Source: Paenibacillus_V sp046244365 (GTDB lineage Bacteria; Bacillota; Bacilli; Paenibacillales; NBRC-103111). From it: a stretch of 64,000 nucleotides of DNA. The DNA lies in the NCBI RefSeq assembly GCF_046244365.1, contig NZ_CP176395.1, positions 1,240,001-1,304,000 on the forward strand, written 5' to 3'. Under the pieces are notes generated by a model, which was not told the DNA's origin, made no database searches, and was given only the letters and a program-made list of their open reading frames with translations. How positions within the stretch are numbered: the first letter of the stretch is position 1; every line of letters begins with the position of its first letter. The translations under genes and the position numbers were made by a program. This document shows positions 15,964-24,317 of the stretch, piece after piece.

Positions 15964-16227
15964 CTTACTCCTCCACGAACCCCTTTACTCGGATAGTTCC
16001 GAAACAAAAAAGTGGGGATTCCAACCAACGCGGCGGGAATGCCTCAGAGGATATGCCAGCATACATGTGCAACGACCTCCCTTGCCTACGCTTGGAAGCA
16101 ATCGGGGAGCAAGAAGCCCGTGGGCGACGGGGCTAACAAAACAATACGGTTGGAGCCAAGGCTGGGTATTCACCTGTGGCTGGATCAAGCCATATCATGT
16201 TTTTCAAACAAAGTATTAAATTTAAAA

Positions 16228-16263
16228 TAGTACCTTGACTATCACAGTACTATATCGTATTAT
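16228..16263 (+). promoter_or_regulatory. padR operon promoter with dyad
   Basis: TTGACT (16235-16240), 17 bp, TATTAT (16258-16263). Arms TAGTAC (16228-16233) and GTACTA (16247-16252) bracket the -35, a plausible PadR autoregulatory site. Confidence 0.6.
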
Positions 16264-16282
16264 ACAAATGCGGGGTGATTAT

Positions 16283-16612
16283 ATGAGCGAGAACAAAATT
16301 ACATCCGACCTGCTGCGCGGACATACCGATACGATGATTTTACGGCTCTTATCCGAAGCTGACCGCTACGGGTACGAAATTGTCAAACTGATTGCCGAGC
16401 GCTCGGATGGTGAGTATGAATTAAAGGAAGCCACGATGTACTCCAGCGTCCGCCGGCTTGAGGTGGACGGTGATATCGAGTGGTATTGGGGCGATGAATC
16501 TCAAGGCGGACGTCGTAAATATTTTAGGATTACCGAAAAGGGTAAGTCGACTTACGACCGCAACAAAAGCAACTGGGAGTACGCAAAGCGCGTGCTTGAA
16601 AACTTATTATAA
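16283..16612 (+). CDS. PadR-family transcriptional regulator, 109 aa
   Basis: A short PadR (subfamily s2) winged-helix repressor. ILRLLSEADRYGYEIVKLIAERSDGEYELKEATMYSSVRRLEVDGDIEWYWGDESQGGRRKYFRITEKG contains the family's GYEI, YSSVRRLE and GGRRKYF(R/Y)IT motifs. A C-terminal helix makes the dimer. The ATG follows GGGGTGATTAT. It heads a four-gene operon (pentapeptide protein and an ABC-2 transporter), the common arrangement for drug or peptide exporters controlled by PadR. Confidence 0.92.
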   Translation: MSENKITSDLLRGHTDTMILRLLSEADRYGYEIVKLIAERSDGEYELKEATMYSSVRRLEVDGDIEWYWGDESQGGRRKYFRITEKGKSTYDRNKSNWEYAKRVLENLL

Positions 16613-16626
16613 GGAGTGTTGAGGTT

Positions 16627-17493
16627 ATGAATGAGAAACTGACCAACTATTTGAACGGTGTTTTCGCACCATACGATGGGGTAAAAAGCGTCATCGAATT
16701 AAAGGCCGACCTGCTTTCCGATTTGCAGGAGCGGTTCCGCGAACTCAAAGCCGAGGGCAAGGACGACGAAACCGCTTTTGAGATGACCATTGACAGCATC
16801 GGCGACATTGAGCAGACGGTACAGGAGGTCGCTAACCTCTCCCGCTCGCTGGAGCGGCAGGTGGTGACGAACTTTAGCGCGAGTAACCTGCCTAAGAGCG
16901 ACTTTGTGGGCGTTATCGCGCATAAAGGAAAATTTACGGGGAGCGCGTTGCGAGGTTCCGACTTCACGAACGCGGACTTGACCGGCAGCTCGTTTGCGAG
17001 CAGCGACGTGCGTGATGCCAATTTTGACGGCGCAAACCTAACCGACTGCAACCTATCCGTCCTTGACCTTTCGCATGCGAGCTTCAATAAATCAATCCTT
17101 GTACGCACTAACTTCAGCAAGTCGGGACTGGACGGAGCAAAATTCACAGGTGTAAAACTGACCGACGTCACGCTCTCCATGACCGACCTCAGAAAAACAA
17201 TCTTTGAAAACTGTATCTTTGACGGCGTGGAGTTCAAATCTTCCGATCTGGGAGGGCTGTGTTTTGACGGGCAAACTTTTATCGGCGTTAAGTTTGACAA
17301 GTCGGCATTAAACGAAGTTTCGTTTAGGGGCGCTACACTCAAGAATGTGTCTTTTCAGGCGTATTTTTCGTTGACCAATAAGTATTACCGTTCCATCAAA
17401 ACCATCTGCTTTGACGGCGCAGTCATGGATAAGCTGACCTATGCTGCGCTTAAAGGCATAGGGGCCGATTTGTCCAAGGTTACTGTTCGATAA
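16627..17493 (+). CDS. Permease-prefix-domain/pentapeptide-repeat protein, 288 aa
   Basis: Residues ~1-75 match the permease prefix domain 1 found in PadR-linked operons (LTNYLNGVFAPYDGVKSVIELKADLLSDLQERFRELKAEGKDDETAFEMTIDSIGDIEQTV). Residues ~85-270 are pentapeptide repeats of the A(D/N)LXX type (SDFTNADLTGSSFASSDVRDANFDGANLTDCNL), which fold as a right-handed quadrilateral beta-helix. No membrane segment. It lies 14 bp after padR and 12 bp before the ABC ATPase gene. Pentapeptide proteins such as Qnr/McbG protect gyrase, but this permease-linked subfamily has no proven role. Confidence 0.85.
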   Translation: MNEKLTNYLNGVFAPYDGVKSVIELKADLLSDLQERFRELKAEGKDDETAFEMTIDSIGDIEQTVQEVANLSRSLERQVVTNFSASNLPKSDFVGVIAHKGKFTGSALRGSDFTNADLTGSSFASSDVRDANFDGANLTDCNLSVLDLSHASFNKSILVRTNFSKSGLDGAKFTGVKLTDVTLSMTDLRKTIFENCIFDGVEFKSSDLGGLCFDGQTFIGVKFDKSALNEVSFRGATLKNVSFQAYFSLTNKYYRSIKTICFDGAVMDKLTYAALKGIGADLSKVTVR

Positions 17494-17505
17494 GGAGGGG
17501 AAGTT

Positions 17506-18267
17506 ATGCAGAAAAATTCGATTCAAGTCATTGGACTGCAAAAGTCCTACAAGCAGCTGCAAGTCCTAAAGGGCGTAGATTTCGAGGTGGAAAAGGGCAG
17601 TATTTTCGCCCTGCTCGGCTCCAACGGGGCGGGCAAGACAACGGTTGTCAAAATCCTCACCACGCTGCTCAAACAAGATAGCGGAACCGTCACCGTAAAC
17701 GGATTCGATGTTGCGTCAAAACCCGAGAATGTGCGGCAGGCGATCAGTCTGACCGGGCAATTTGCCGCCGTGGACGAAATTTTGACCGGACGGGAAAATC
17801 TCATCATGATCGCCAAGCTGCGATACCTCAAAAATCCGCGTCAGGTTGCGGACGACTTGCTTATACGCTTCCGCCTCACAGACGCCGCCGACCGCAGGGT
17901 GTCTACTTATTCGGGCGGTATGCGCCGCAGGCTCGACATCGCCTTGAGCCTTGTGGGAAAACCGCAGATCATTTTCCTTGACGAGCCGACTACCGGGCTT
18001 GACCCCGAGTCGCGAATCGAGGTTTGGAAGATTGTCAAGGAGCTTGCCGACGGCGGCACTACAGTACTTCTAACCACGCAGTATTTGGAGGAGGCCGAGC
18101 AGCTTGCCGACCGAATTGCCATTCTGCATGAGGGTAGGATTATCGCCAGCGGCACGCTATCGGAGCTAAAAATGCTGTTCCCATCCAAAAAGGTGGAGTA
18201 TGTTGAAAAACAGCCGACATTAGAGGAGATATTCCTCGCAATCGTCGGCAAAAAGGAGGGCGCGTAA
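17506..18267 (+). CDS. ABC transporter ATP-binding protein (DrrA-like)
   Basis: 253 aa. Walker A GSNGAGKTT at residues 38-46, signature YSGGMRRRLDIALSL near 135-149, Walker B IIFLDEPTTGLD near 157-168, then the switch histidine region TTQYLEEAEQLADRI. This is the DrrA/CcmA-type ATPase of ABC-2 exporters, used for drugs, antibiotics or lipids. Start ATG with AAGGAGGGG SD. Its stop abuts the permease start. Confidence 0.95.
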   Translation: MQKNSIQVIGLQKSYKQLQVLKGVDFEVEKGSIFALLGSNGAGKTTVVKILTTLLKQDSGTVTVNGFDVASKPENVRQAISLTGQFAAVDEILTGRENLIMIAKLRYLKNPRQVADDLLIRFRLTDAADRRVSTYSGGMRRRLDIALSLVGKPQIIFLDEPTTGLDPESRIEVWKIVKELADGGTTVLLTTQYLEEAEQLADRIAILHEGRIIASGTLSELKMLFPSKKVEYVEKQPTLEEIFLAIVGKKEGA

Positions 18268-19035
18268 ATGGAGACGGCAAAAAGTCACTTTTTCAGCGAT
18301 ATGGGCGTTATGCTTGGACGTTCCATGCGCCATATTGTCCGCAGCATGGACACCATCGTCACTGTCACCATCATGCCGATCGCGATGATGTTGCTGTTCG
18401 TCTATGTGTTCGGCGGTGCCATTCAAACCGGAACGGATAACTATGTGAATTACCTGTTGCCCGGTATACTACTGATTGCTATTGCTAGCGGTGTATCCTA
18501 CACGGCTTTCCGCTTGTTTACGGATGTGCAACGGGGCATATTCGAGCGGTTTCACACCATGCCGATTTCACGTTCCACCTTACTGTGGGGGCATGTGCTG
18601 ACCTCGCTGGTATCCAACGCCATATCGGTTCTCGTCATCATTCTCGTATCGTTGATTATGGGCTTTCGTTCGCCGGCGGGGATATTGTCATGGCTTGCAG
18701 TAGCCGGCATACTCGCGCTGTTTACGCTAGCATTAACTTGGGTCGCAGCAATTGCCGGACTGACCGCAAAAACGGTGGATGGCGCAAGCGCCTTTTCCTA
18801 CCCGATTATCTTCCTGCCGTTTATCAGCTCGGCTTTTGTGCCGACCGAGTCGATGCCGTCGGTCGTTAGAGCCTTTGCCGAAAACCAGCCGGTAACCTCG
18901 ATCGTGGAAGCCATCCGTGCGTTACTGTCAGGTCAACCGGTGGGCAATGATATATGGGTCGCTCTTGCGTGGTGCGTCGGGATTTTGTTCGTAGCCTATT
19001 TCTTTGCAATGAGGGTGTATAAAAATCGGGTGTGA
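18268..19035 (+). CDS. ABC-2 type permease (DrrB-like)
   Basis: 255 aa with six predicted membrane helices: ~30-52, 60-80, 107-135, 142-166, 173-192 and 228-248. The EF-loop-like LPGILLIAIASGVSYTAFRLFTDVQRGIFERFHTMPISR segment is characteristic of DrrB/ABC-2 permeases. It immediately follows its ATPase gene and ends the operon before the terminator at 19072-19110. Exported substrate unknown; drug efflux is a family-based guess. Confidence 0.93.
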   Translation: METAKSHFFSDMGVMLGRSMRHIVRSMDTIVTVTIMPIAMMLLFVYVFGGAIQTGTDNYVNYLLPGILLIAIASGVSYTAFRLFTDVQRGIFERFHTMPISRSTLLWGHVLTSLVSNAISVLVIILVSLIMGFRSPAGILSWLAVAGILALFTLALTWVAAIAGLTAKTVDGASAFSYPIIFLPFISSAFVPTESMPSVVRAFAENQPVTSIVEAIRALLSGQPVGNDIWVALAWCVGILFVAYFFAMRVYKNRV

Positions 19036-19071
19036 TTATATCCTTTACAAACAAGAAACAAGAGACCCAAA

Positions 19072-19110
19072 ATGGCTCGTGAGGCTATGGCTTCGCGGGC
19101 TGTTTTCTTT
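19072..19110 (+). terminator. Terminator of the PadR/ABC operon
   Basis: ATGGCTCGTGAGGC (19072-19085) pairs throughout, with G-U pairs, to GCTTCGCGGGCTGT (19090-19103) around a TATG loop, followed by TTTCTTT. Confidence 0.8.
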
Positions 19111-19116
19111 GTTGTC

Positions 19117-19168
19117 GTCCCCCGTAGCAATCGGATTGTCCGGTTACGAAATCCAATCGCTCCAGCTG
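19117..19168 (-). repeat. Relic B of the sseA 3' end
   Basis: On the minus strand it reads DSWSDWIS-stop-PDNPIATGDD, another degraded copy of the sulfurtransferase C-terminus, now with an internal stop. Together with relic A (15906-15963) it flanks the PadR/ABC cassette. Confidence 0.75.
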
Positions 19169-19239
19169 TCCTCATATGTTATGACGTCGGATTATTATGA
19201 TGCCTATGCTACAATAAGGTGACAAAGGGGGAGACATTA

Positions 19240-20298
19240 TTGAGTAAACAAAAAATCGTGATTATTGGCGCAGGAATTGTCGGGGCGTCCGTGGCCTATC
19301 ATCTGGCCAAACGAAATCAAGATGTAACCGTTATTGAACGACACCCCGCCGCGGCGCGTGAAGTCACGGAAAAATCGTTTGCCTGGATACATACGACGCA
19401 TAGGGTGGCTCCCGAATACTGGCATTTGTACGATGCGGCTTGTGAAGAATATCATGCGCTTCAGCAAAATTTGTCCGAACTGCAAATTCATTGGCACGGG
19501 GCGCTGACTTGGGACAATCCGCCCCTAAGGGAGCAACTCCGTTTTCAAAAATTAAACCGGGAGCAGCTTGAGGCATTGGAACCGAATCTGAAGGAATATC
19601 CGGATGAAGCGATGTTTGTCAGCGAAGAAGGTGCGGTGGACCCGATAGGGTTAACGGATCTGTTGTTGAGCAAAGCGCAGGAGTACGGAGCAAAGGTTCA
19701 GTTCGGTACCAACGTTACACAGCTGCAGCAAGAAGATTCCTGCCTGGTCGGCGTCCACACGTCCAAGGGTTTTCTGGAGTCGGATGTCGTGGTATTGGCC
19801 GCAGGTACAGGCATACCCGAACTTTGCAACCCGTTAGGTTGTCCCGTGCCGGTAACGCCGTCGCCTTCCATTCTGATTCGGATGAAAACTGCGAATAAGC
19901 TGATACGCACATTAATCTCAAATGCGCAATTTGAAGCGCGTCAACTGACGGATCAAACGCTGCTGGCTGCGGAAGATTATATCGACGAGTCGGAAGAAAA
20001 TGGGCCAGAGGCGGTCGGCAAGCGAGCGTTCGAGACGTTGCGTCGCAGTCTGAAGGGCGGGAATCAATTGGAACTGGAAAGCATCCAGGTCGGGATGAGA
20101 CCAATGCCTGAAGACGGCTATCCGATCGTGGGCTTCCATGATCACATAAAGGGACTTTATCTGACAGTGATGCATTCTGCAATTACGCTGGCGCCGCTGA
20201 TTGCGCGTCTGGCTGCAAGTGAAATAATCAATCGGGAATCAAGAAGCGAATTAGTCCCTTGTCGACTCTCCCGTTTTAAGGACACACACGAGGGATGA
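19240..20298 (+). CDS. FAD-dependent amine/glycine-oxidase-like oxidoreductase (DAO family)
   Basis: 352 aa. N-terminal dinucleotide-binding motif VIIGAGIVGASVAYHLAKRNQDVTVIERHP (GxGxxG), mid-protein VVVLAAGTGIPEL, and C-terminal VGMRPMPEDGYPIVGF...LYLTVMHSAITLAPLIARLAASEI. All are typical of the DAO flavin oxidases (glycine or D-amino acid oxidase and sarcosine-oxidase type). The TTG at 19240 follows AGGGGGAG and directly precedes SKQKIVIIG. No signal peptide; cytoplasmic. Monocistronic. Substrate, probably a secondary amine or amino acid, unproven. Confidence 0.9.
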   Translation: MSKQKIVIIGAGIVGASVAYHLAKRNQDVTVIERHPAAAREVTEKSFAWIHTTHRVAPEYWHLYDAACEEYHALQQNLSELQIHWHGALTWDNPPLREQLRFQKLNREQLEALEPNLKEYPDEAMFVSEEGAVDPIGLTDLLLSKAQEYGAKVQFGTNVTQLQQEDSCLVGVHTSKGFLESDVVVLAAGTGIPELCNPLGCPVPVTPSPSILIRMKTANKLIRTLISNAQFEARQLTDQTLLAAEDYIDESEENGPEAVGKRAFETLRRSLKGGNQLELESIQVGMRPMPEDGYPIVGFHDHIKGLYLTVMHSAITLAPLIARLAASEIINRESRSELVPCRLSRFKDTHEG

Positions 20299-20387
20299 CC
20301 CCGCTGTTTCTCGCGCGTGAGGTTGTGAATCAAGTGGAATCGCATGCACGTGCAAATTGACCTCGATACTCCTGGACACAAAGCAAA

Positions 20388-20421
20388 GGAGTACATCGTC
20401 ACATGAGCGACGACGTACTCC
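20388..20421 (-). terminator. Hairpin after sseA
   Basis: GGAGTAC.TCGTC (20388-20400) pairs with GACGA.GTACTCC (20409-20421). It lies between two convergent genes; the T content is low on both sides, so termination is likely but not certain. Confidence 0.6.
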
Positions 20422-20443
20422 GTGTTACAACCTGTATAACTGC

Positions 20444-21289
20444 TTACGCCTTCTCCTCTTCCCCCACCGCAATCGGATTCTCCTCATAGCTAATCCAATC
20501 GCTCCAGCTTCCGGCATACAGCTTAACCTTATCGAACCCTGCCGATTTGAGGGCGAGGACGTTCGGACAAGCCGTGACGCCGGAGCCGCAATAGACGATG
20601 ATTTCGTCGTCGCGCGACAGATCGGCGAAGCGTTCCGCTTGCTCCTCCGGCGATTTCCAGGAGCCGTCCGCCCGCCGGCCTTCGGCCCAGAAGCGGTTGA
20701 TCGCGCCGGGAATATGTCCCGCCGTACGATCGATCGGCTCGACCTCTCCCCGGTAGCGGGGGGCCTCCCGGGAATCGATCAGCACGACGCCAGGCGCGTG
20801 CAGCTTAGCCTTTACTTCCGCGGCATCAGCGGTAAGAACGGTCTGTGGCCGGGCAATGAAGGAAGCCGGTACGATCACCTTTTGCTCGGAAGAGACGGGG
20901 AAGCCGGCTTGCTTCCAAGCACTGAAGCCTTCATCCAGCACATATACGGCTTCATGTCCCAAATATTGCAGGAGCCACCACAGCCTTGAAGCCATTGCAC
21001 CGCCTTGATCGTCATAGACGACGACGCGGGTGTCGCTGCCGATTCCCGCTTTGCCGAGGCGTTTGGCCAGAGCGTCCATATCCGGGAGCGGGTGCCGGCC
21101 TCCGTGCTCGCCGATCGGCGCGGAGAGGTCTTTTTCCAAATCAAGATAGACCGCGCCTGGAATATGCGACTCTATGTAAGCTTCGTGTCCGGCATCGGGT
21201 TTACCCAGTAGGAAACGGCAATCCGCGATGACGATGTCCGGCTCGTACAAGCGAGCCAATAACCAGTTTTTAGATACGATTGCATGCAT
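20444..21289 (-). CDS. sseA: Two-domain sulfurtransferase (rhodanese / 3-mercaptopyruvate type)
   Basis: 281 aa with two rhodanese modules. The N-terminal, inactive one has IVIADCRFLLGKPDAGHEAYIESHIPGAVYLDLEKDLS. The C-terminal, active one has VVLIDSREAPRYRGEVEPIDRTAGHIPGAINRFW and the loop CGSGVTAC with catalytic C234. CGSGVTA is the loop of 3-mercaptopyruvate sulfurtransferases, while thiosulfate enzymes more often have CRxGxT. Cytoplasmic. The C-terminus SWSDWISYEENPIAVGEE is duplicated in two upstream relics at 15906 and 19117. It belongs functionally with the rhodanese operon at 26-28 kb, although it is not linked in one transcript. Confidence 0.93.
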   Translation of the reverse strand: MHAIVSKNWLLARLYEPDIVIADCRFLLGKPDAGHEAYIESHIPGAVYLDLEKDLSAPIGEHGGRHPLPDMDALAKRLGKAGIGSDTRVVVYDDQGGAMASRLWWLLQYLGHEAVYVLDEGFSAWKQAGFPVSSEQKVIVPASFIARPQTVLTADAAEVKAKLHAPGVVLIDSREAPRYRGEVEPIDRTAGHIPGAINRFWAEGRRADGSWKSPEEQAERFADLSRDDEIIVYCGSGVTACPNVLALKSAGFDKVKLYAGSWSDWISYEENPIAVGEEEKA

Positions 21290-21568
21290 GATTCGATAAA
21301 CCGCCTTTCTTGCCTGAGTAGGCTTTTGACTCCATTATAGACGAATTTCGGGGCAAAACCATTAGACTTCTTCAGCTTTCTCGAACGCGGCCGTCGAACT
21401 GGCCTGCAAGCTCCGCCTGCAACTCCTCCGTCATCTGCCGGACAAGCCCGGGCTTTCCGTCAAAATGGGCGGGGGAAGTGTTCTTGAATAGGACTATTTG
21501 CCGGCTGCTGGATCTCGGAGCATAAGTTTCCGCCTCCGTATGGGAGCAGCCGCTGCAAGATGCGTGTG
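21290..21568. other. Intergenic region, possible small remnant
   Basis: 279 bp upstream of sseA. On the minus strand a frame ending at 21372 reads AHFDGKPGLVRQMTEELQAEL before its stop, which looks protein-like. It has no convincing start and overlaps the neighbouring gene. Possibly a gene remnant; no family assigned. Confidence 0.3.
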
Positions 21569-22807
21569 CTAACCTTGCTTTCCGACGACGAAACGGATGT
21601 CCCGGTTTGCCGAGTCTGCTGCGGCGAATGCCAGCAAACGGGAGCCCTCCTCCGTCAATTCGTTTTCCACTTGCTTGGAAAGGGGCTCGAAGGGTTCGAT
21701 GACCAGTGAGGCGGAGTCTTTGCCGCGCTCGATTCTCCATATGCCTCGCACAAAGCCGTCGACGAGGATGGTCGCTTTGACGATCCCGTTAACGGTGAAA
21801 ACGAGCGGACGATGCTCATCGGCGATAATTCGGGTGCGGTCGGCGTATGAAAGGAGCATGTTGTCGAACTCGCCGAGAAAGCGCGGCGGGGCCGCCGTAT
21901 CCGGAGCGGGACGAGGCGCATCCGGCAGGTCGAACAGCTCGCTGCCATGTTCGTCATGGAAGACGAGCAAGCGCGGCCGCAGCGTTTCGACTGTTTCGCG
22001 CAGCCGGGTTAGTCCTGACCAAGCTTGCATGTCTTTGACGGAGGCCGGGCCGAAAGCGGCCAAATAGCGTAAAAGGACAGCCTCCGCCGAAGGCTCGGAG
22101 GACAAAGGGAGGCCAAGCCACGCTTCGGCCGACGTATGGGCGGCCGGTCCGCTTTCGCCCCAAAGGCCGCGCGGGGGCACTTGGACGAGCGGCACCAGCG
22201 TGCGGATAGCGGCGCCAAGCGCTTCGGCGTTACTGTCGGGCCACCGCTCCAGCAATAGGACGCCTAGCTCTTGGAACGTACGCGGCCGCTCCTCGACCAG
22301 TTCTCTGCCGGCTGCCGCAAGCGCCCCGGTATCGACACCCGCCAGGGAACGTCCGTAGGCGCCTTTCAGCCCGCGATCCAAGACGGGCTGAAGGAGCGGG
22401 CGAAAGGACAGGCAATCCCGGGCGCTCACCAAGTGTATGGTGGACCGCATCAGTCCGATTCTCACGGCGCGCCGCTCGGTAAGGAGCTCGGCCAGCTCGT
22501 CCTGGCGGAAGCCTGCGAGCCTTGTCCACAAGCCGAAATAGGGCGGATTGGGCGCCTGCGCTTGAAGACCGGCCAGATGCTCGATCGCCTCCAAAGCGCT
22601 CATCTCGGCGCGGCGAAGCAGCAGCTGCCTCTCAAGTAGGGCTCGGTTGAGCGCGCGCCTGCTTAGCTGGGGAACGCTTGCTTTTCTAGCTCCCTCAGCG
22701 GATGAAGGAGAGAGGGGCGAAAAGTTCGCCTTTTGCTTTTTGAGCGGCATTGTCGCTCGGCTTTTACCGGAAAGGGTTTCGTCTTCCGACGGGGTGGGAG
22801 AAAGCAT
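21569..22807 (-). CDS. AlkZ-like winged-helix DNA-binding protein (HTH_42)
   Basis: 412 aa of the winged-helix family PF06224, whose characterised members AlkZ/AZL and YcaQ are DNA glycosylases that unhook interstrand crosslinks. The catalytic Q-x-Q motif is present as Q82-A-Q84 in EHLAGLQAQAPNPPYFGLWTRL. Further family features are LMRSTIHLVSARDC, LLRYLAAFGPASVKDMQAWSGL, the FLGEFDNMLLSYADRTRI region and LVDGFVRGIWRIE. An extra ~45-residue charged N-terminus precedes the domain. SD AGGAGG. Role in crosslink repair is inferred from the motif. Confidence 0.85.
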   Translation of the reverse strand: MLSPTPSEDETLSGKSRATMPLKKQKANFSPLSPSSAEGARKASVPQLSRRALNRALLERQLLLRRAEMSALEAIEHLAGLQAQAPNPPYFGLWTRLAGFRQDELAELLTERRAVRIGLMRSTIHLVSARDCLSFRPLLQPVLDRGLKGAYGRSLAGVDTGALAAAGRELVEERPRTFQELGVLLLERWPDSNAEALGAAIRTLVPLVQVPPRGLWGESGPAAHTSAEAWLGLPLSSEPSAEAVLLRYLAAFGPASVKDMQAWSGLTRLRETVETLRPRLLVFHDEHGSELFDLPDAPRPAPDTAAPPRFLGEFDNMLLSYADRTRIIADEHRPLVFTVNGIVKATILVDGFVRGIWRIERGKDSASLVIEPFEPLSKQVENELTEEGSRLLAFAAADSANRDIRFVVGKQG

Positions 22808-22860
22808 GTTGCAACGCCTCCTGACGTAGGGTTCAAGTTTCCTCTATTATAATGCGAAAG

Positions 22861-22882
22861 CCCTGACAACAAGTTGTCAGGG
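22861..22882 (-). terminator. Perfect 10-bp stem-loop between two minus-strand genes
   Basis: CCCTGACAAC-AA-GTTGTCAGGG, downstream of the BNR lipoprotein gene. The minus-strand tail is CTTTCGC, so it is a modest terminator. Confidence 0.65.
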
Positions 22883-22899
22883 TTTCAGCATGTTTTCGG

Positions 22900-24132
22900 T
22901 CAAGAAGCGGATTTCGGCTTATCGAAGGTGTGCGCCTTCGACCAGTGGGCGCCTCCGTCGGAGGTCGTATACATGACCGACGGCGCGGTATTGTCCGTGC
23001 CGATCCACCAGCCCTGCTTGTCGTCGGCCATTGCAAGGAGCGCTCCCGCGTAGCCTTCGATCGATTGGGCGCCGTTGATCCACGTTTTGCCGCCGTCCGT
23101 CGTTTTGCCTACCGTATTGGGCAGATCGCACGCTCCGCAGTAGCCGCCCATGAAAGCCGCGCTTGGGTTCACTACGTAGAGCGGTCCCGGTCCGGAGCCG
23201 GCATTTTTGGCGCCTTGCTTGTCATCGATGGCGATGCCCGGAGCAGGGCCTGCGCCGGCCGTCGAATTGGCAAGCACCGTCTGCCACTGCTTGCCACCGT
23301 CGGAGGAGTGGAACAAGGAATAGGACGTCTGCGTCATGCCGGAGCCGCCGATCCATTCCACCCAAGCATCGTTAGCGCCTGCAGAGCGAATGACCGTTCC
23401 GGCGAGAGGGTCGGCAATCGGCCGCGACATGACGGTAGTCCACGCTTTGCCGCCGTCCGTCGTACGGACGATGCTTGCTTTTTCTTTGTCCTGCGTTACG
23501 GCCCAGCCGTTCTTGGCGTCGTGGAAATAGGCGTCTCCCACCATGCGCTCGGGTACGGGGAGCGAGCTCCACGTTTTGCCGCCGTCGGTTGTCTTGGCAT
23601 TGGCGCTGTACGCTTCCGACTTGGAAACGAAGTGCAAAAATCCTTGGTTCGGCACCGCGCCGGTCTTAGCCCAATGCTTGCCGCCGTCGGCAGTATTCAG
23701 CAAGGAATAGCTGCCGGCTTCGCTGCCTTCGTTGCTGCCGTCCAGCGTTGCCCAAGCGTCTTGTCCGTTCAATGCAAACAATTGACGCACGGTGCCCGCG
23801 CCTTGGTATTGCATGCTCCAAGTTTTCCCCGCATCGTCGGTTCGGGCGATCCAGCCTTCCCCGCCTGTCCAGCCTGACTTGGCGTCAGCCAACCGGACAG
23901 CGGTCACCTTGCCGGTGTGCGCCGCAGCCGTCGGCTTCGCGGAAGGCGCATTAGGCGTTCCTGCGTCAGCGGGAGCCGGGCTCGGGCTCTCTTGGTTGGA
24001 GGGAACCGCGGATGGCGGAAGCGTCCTGCCTTCCGTCCCTTGCGGTGTTCCTGCCGATCCCCTGCAGCCTGTAATTCCGATAAATAAGGCGGATGCGACT
24101 AGCGTAAGCTTCATTTTTCGTAACATGGACAT
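22900..24132 (-). CDS. BNR/YCF48-like beta-propeller lipoprotein
   Basis: 410 aa. Signal peptide with lipobox GITGC (C23), then a Ser/Pro-rich linker to ~75. Seven BNR/Asp-box repeats follow: TDDAGKTW, TADGGKHW, TTDGGKTW, RTTDGGKAW, SSDGGKQW, TTDGGKTW and TSDGGAHW. They form a YCF48/sialidase-like propeller. It is anchored on the outer face of the membrane and probably binds a protein or glycan; no catalytic residues are evident. Three in-frame ATGs lie close together; 24132 is preferred because GGAGGG ends six bases before it. Confidence 0.85.
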   Translation of the reverse strand: MSMLRKMKLTLVASALFIGITGCRGSAGTPQGTEGRTLPPSAVPSNQESPSPAPADAGTPNAPSAKPTAAAHTGKVTAVRLADAKSGWTGGEGWIARTDDAGKTWSMQYQGAGTVRQLFALNGQDAWATLDGSNEGSEAGSYSLLNTADGGKHWAKTGAVPNQGFLHFVSKSEAYSANAKTTDGGKTWSSLPVPERMVGDAYFHDAKNGWAVTQDKEKASIVRTTDGGKAWTTVMSRPIADPLAGTVIRSAGANDAWVEWIGGSGMTQTSYSLFHSSDGGKQWQTVLANSTAGAGPAPGIAIDDKQGAKNAGSGPGPLYVVNPSAAFMGGYCGACDLPNTVGKTTDGGKTWINGAQSIEGYAGALLAMADDKQGWWIGTDNTAPSVMYTTSDGGAHWSKAHTFDKPKSAS

Positions 24133-24260
24133 GTCCATCCCTCCGTCATTGGATTTTGTATATCAGTCTACGTGCTCATAGACGAACAAAAGACTATAAT
24201 TGTTTTCCATTATTCCTCGCGATTGTGTCCGATAAACCGATTCGTTACCGGGGATAATGC

Positions 24261-24300
24261 AAAAAGGCTGCTCCCGTCATCGTCATGACGCGGGGCAGCC
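24261..24300 (-). terminator. Terminator after the TlpA gene
   Basis: GGCTGC.CCGTCAT / ATGACG.GGGGCAGCC stem (24266-24300), followed on the minus strand by five T (24265-24261). Confidence 0.85.
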
Positions 24301-24317
24301 CTTGCTCGTTTCGTTGA

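Noticed and set aside
16012..16230. 72-codon plus-strand frame upstream of padR
   Set aside because: No SD, begins in the region next to sseA relic A, and has no family resemblance.
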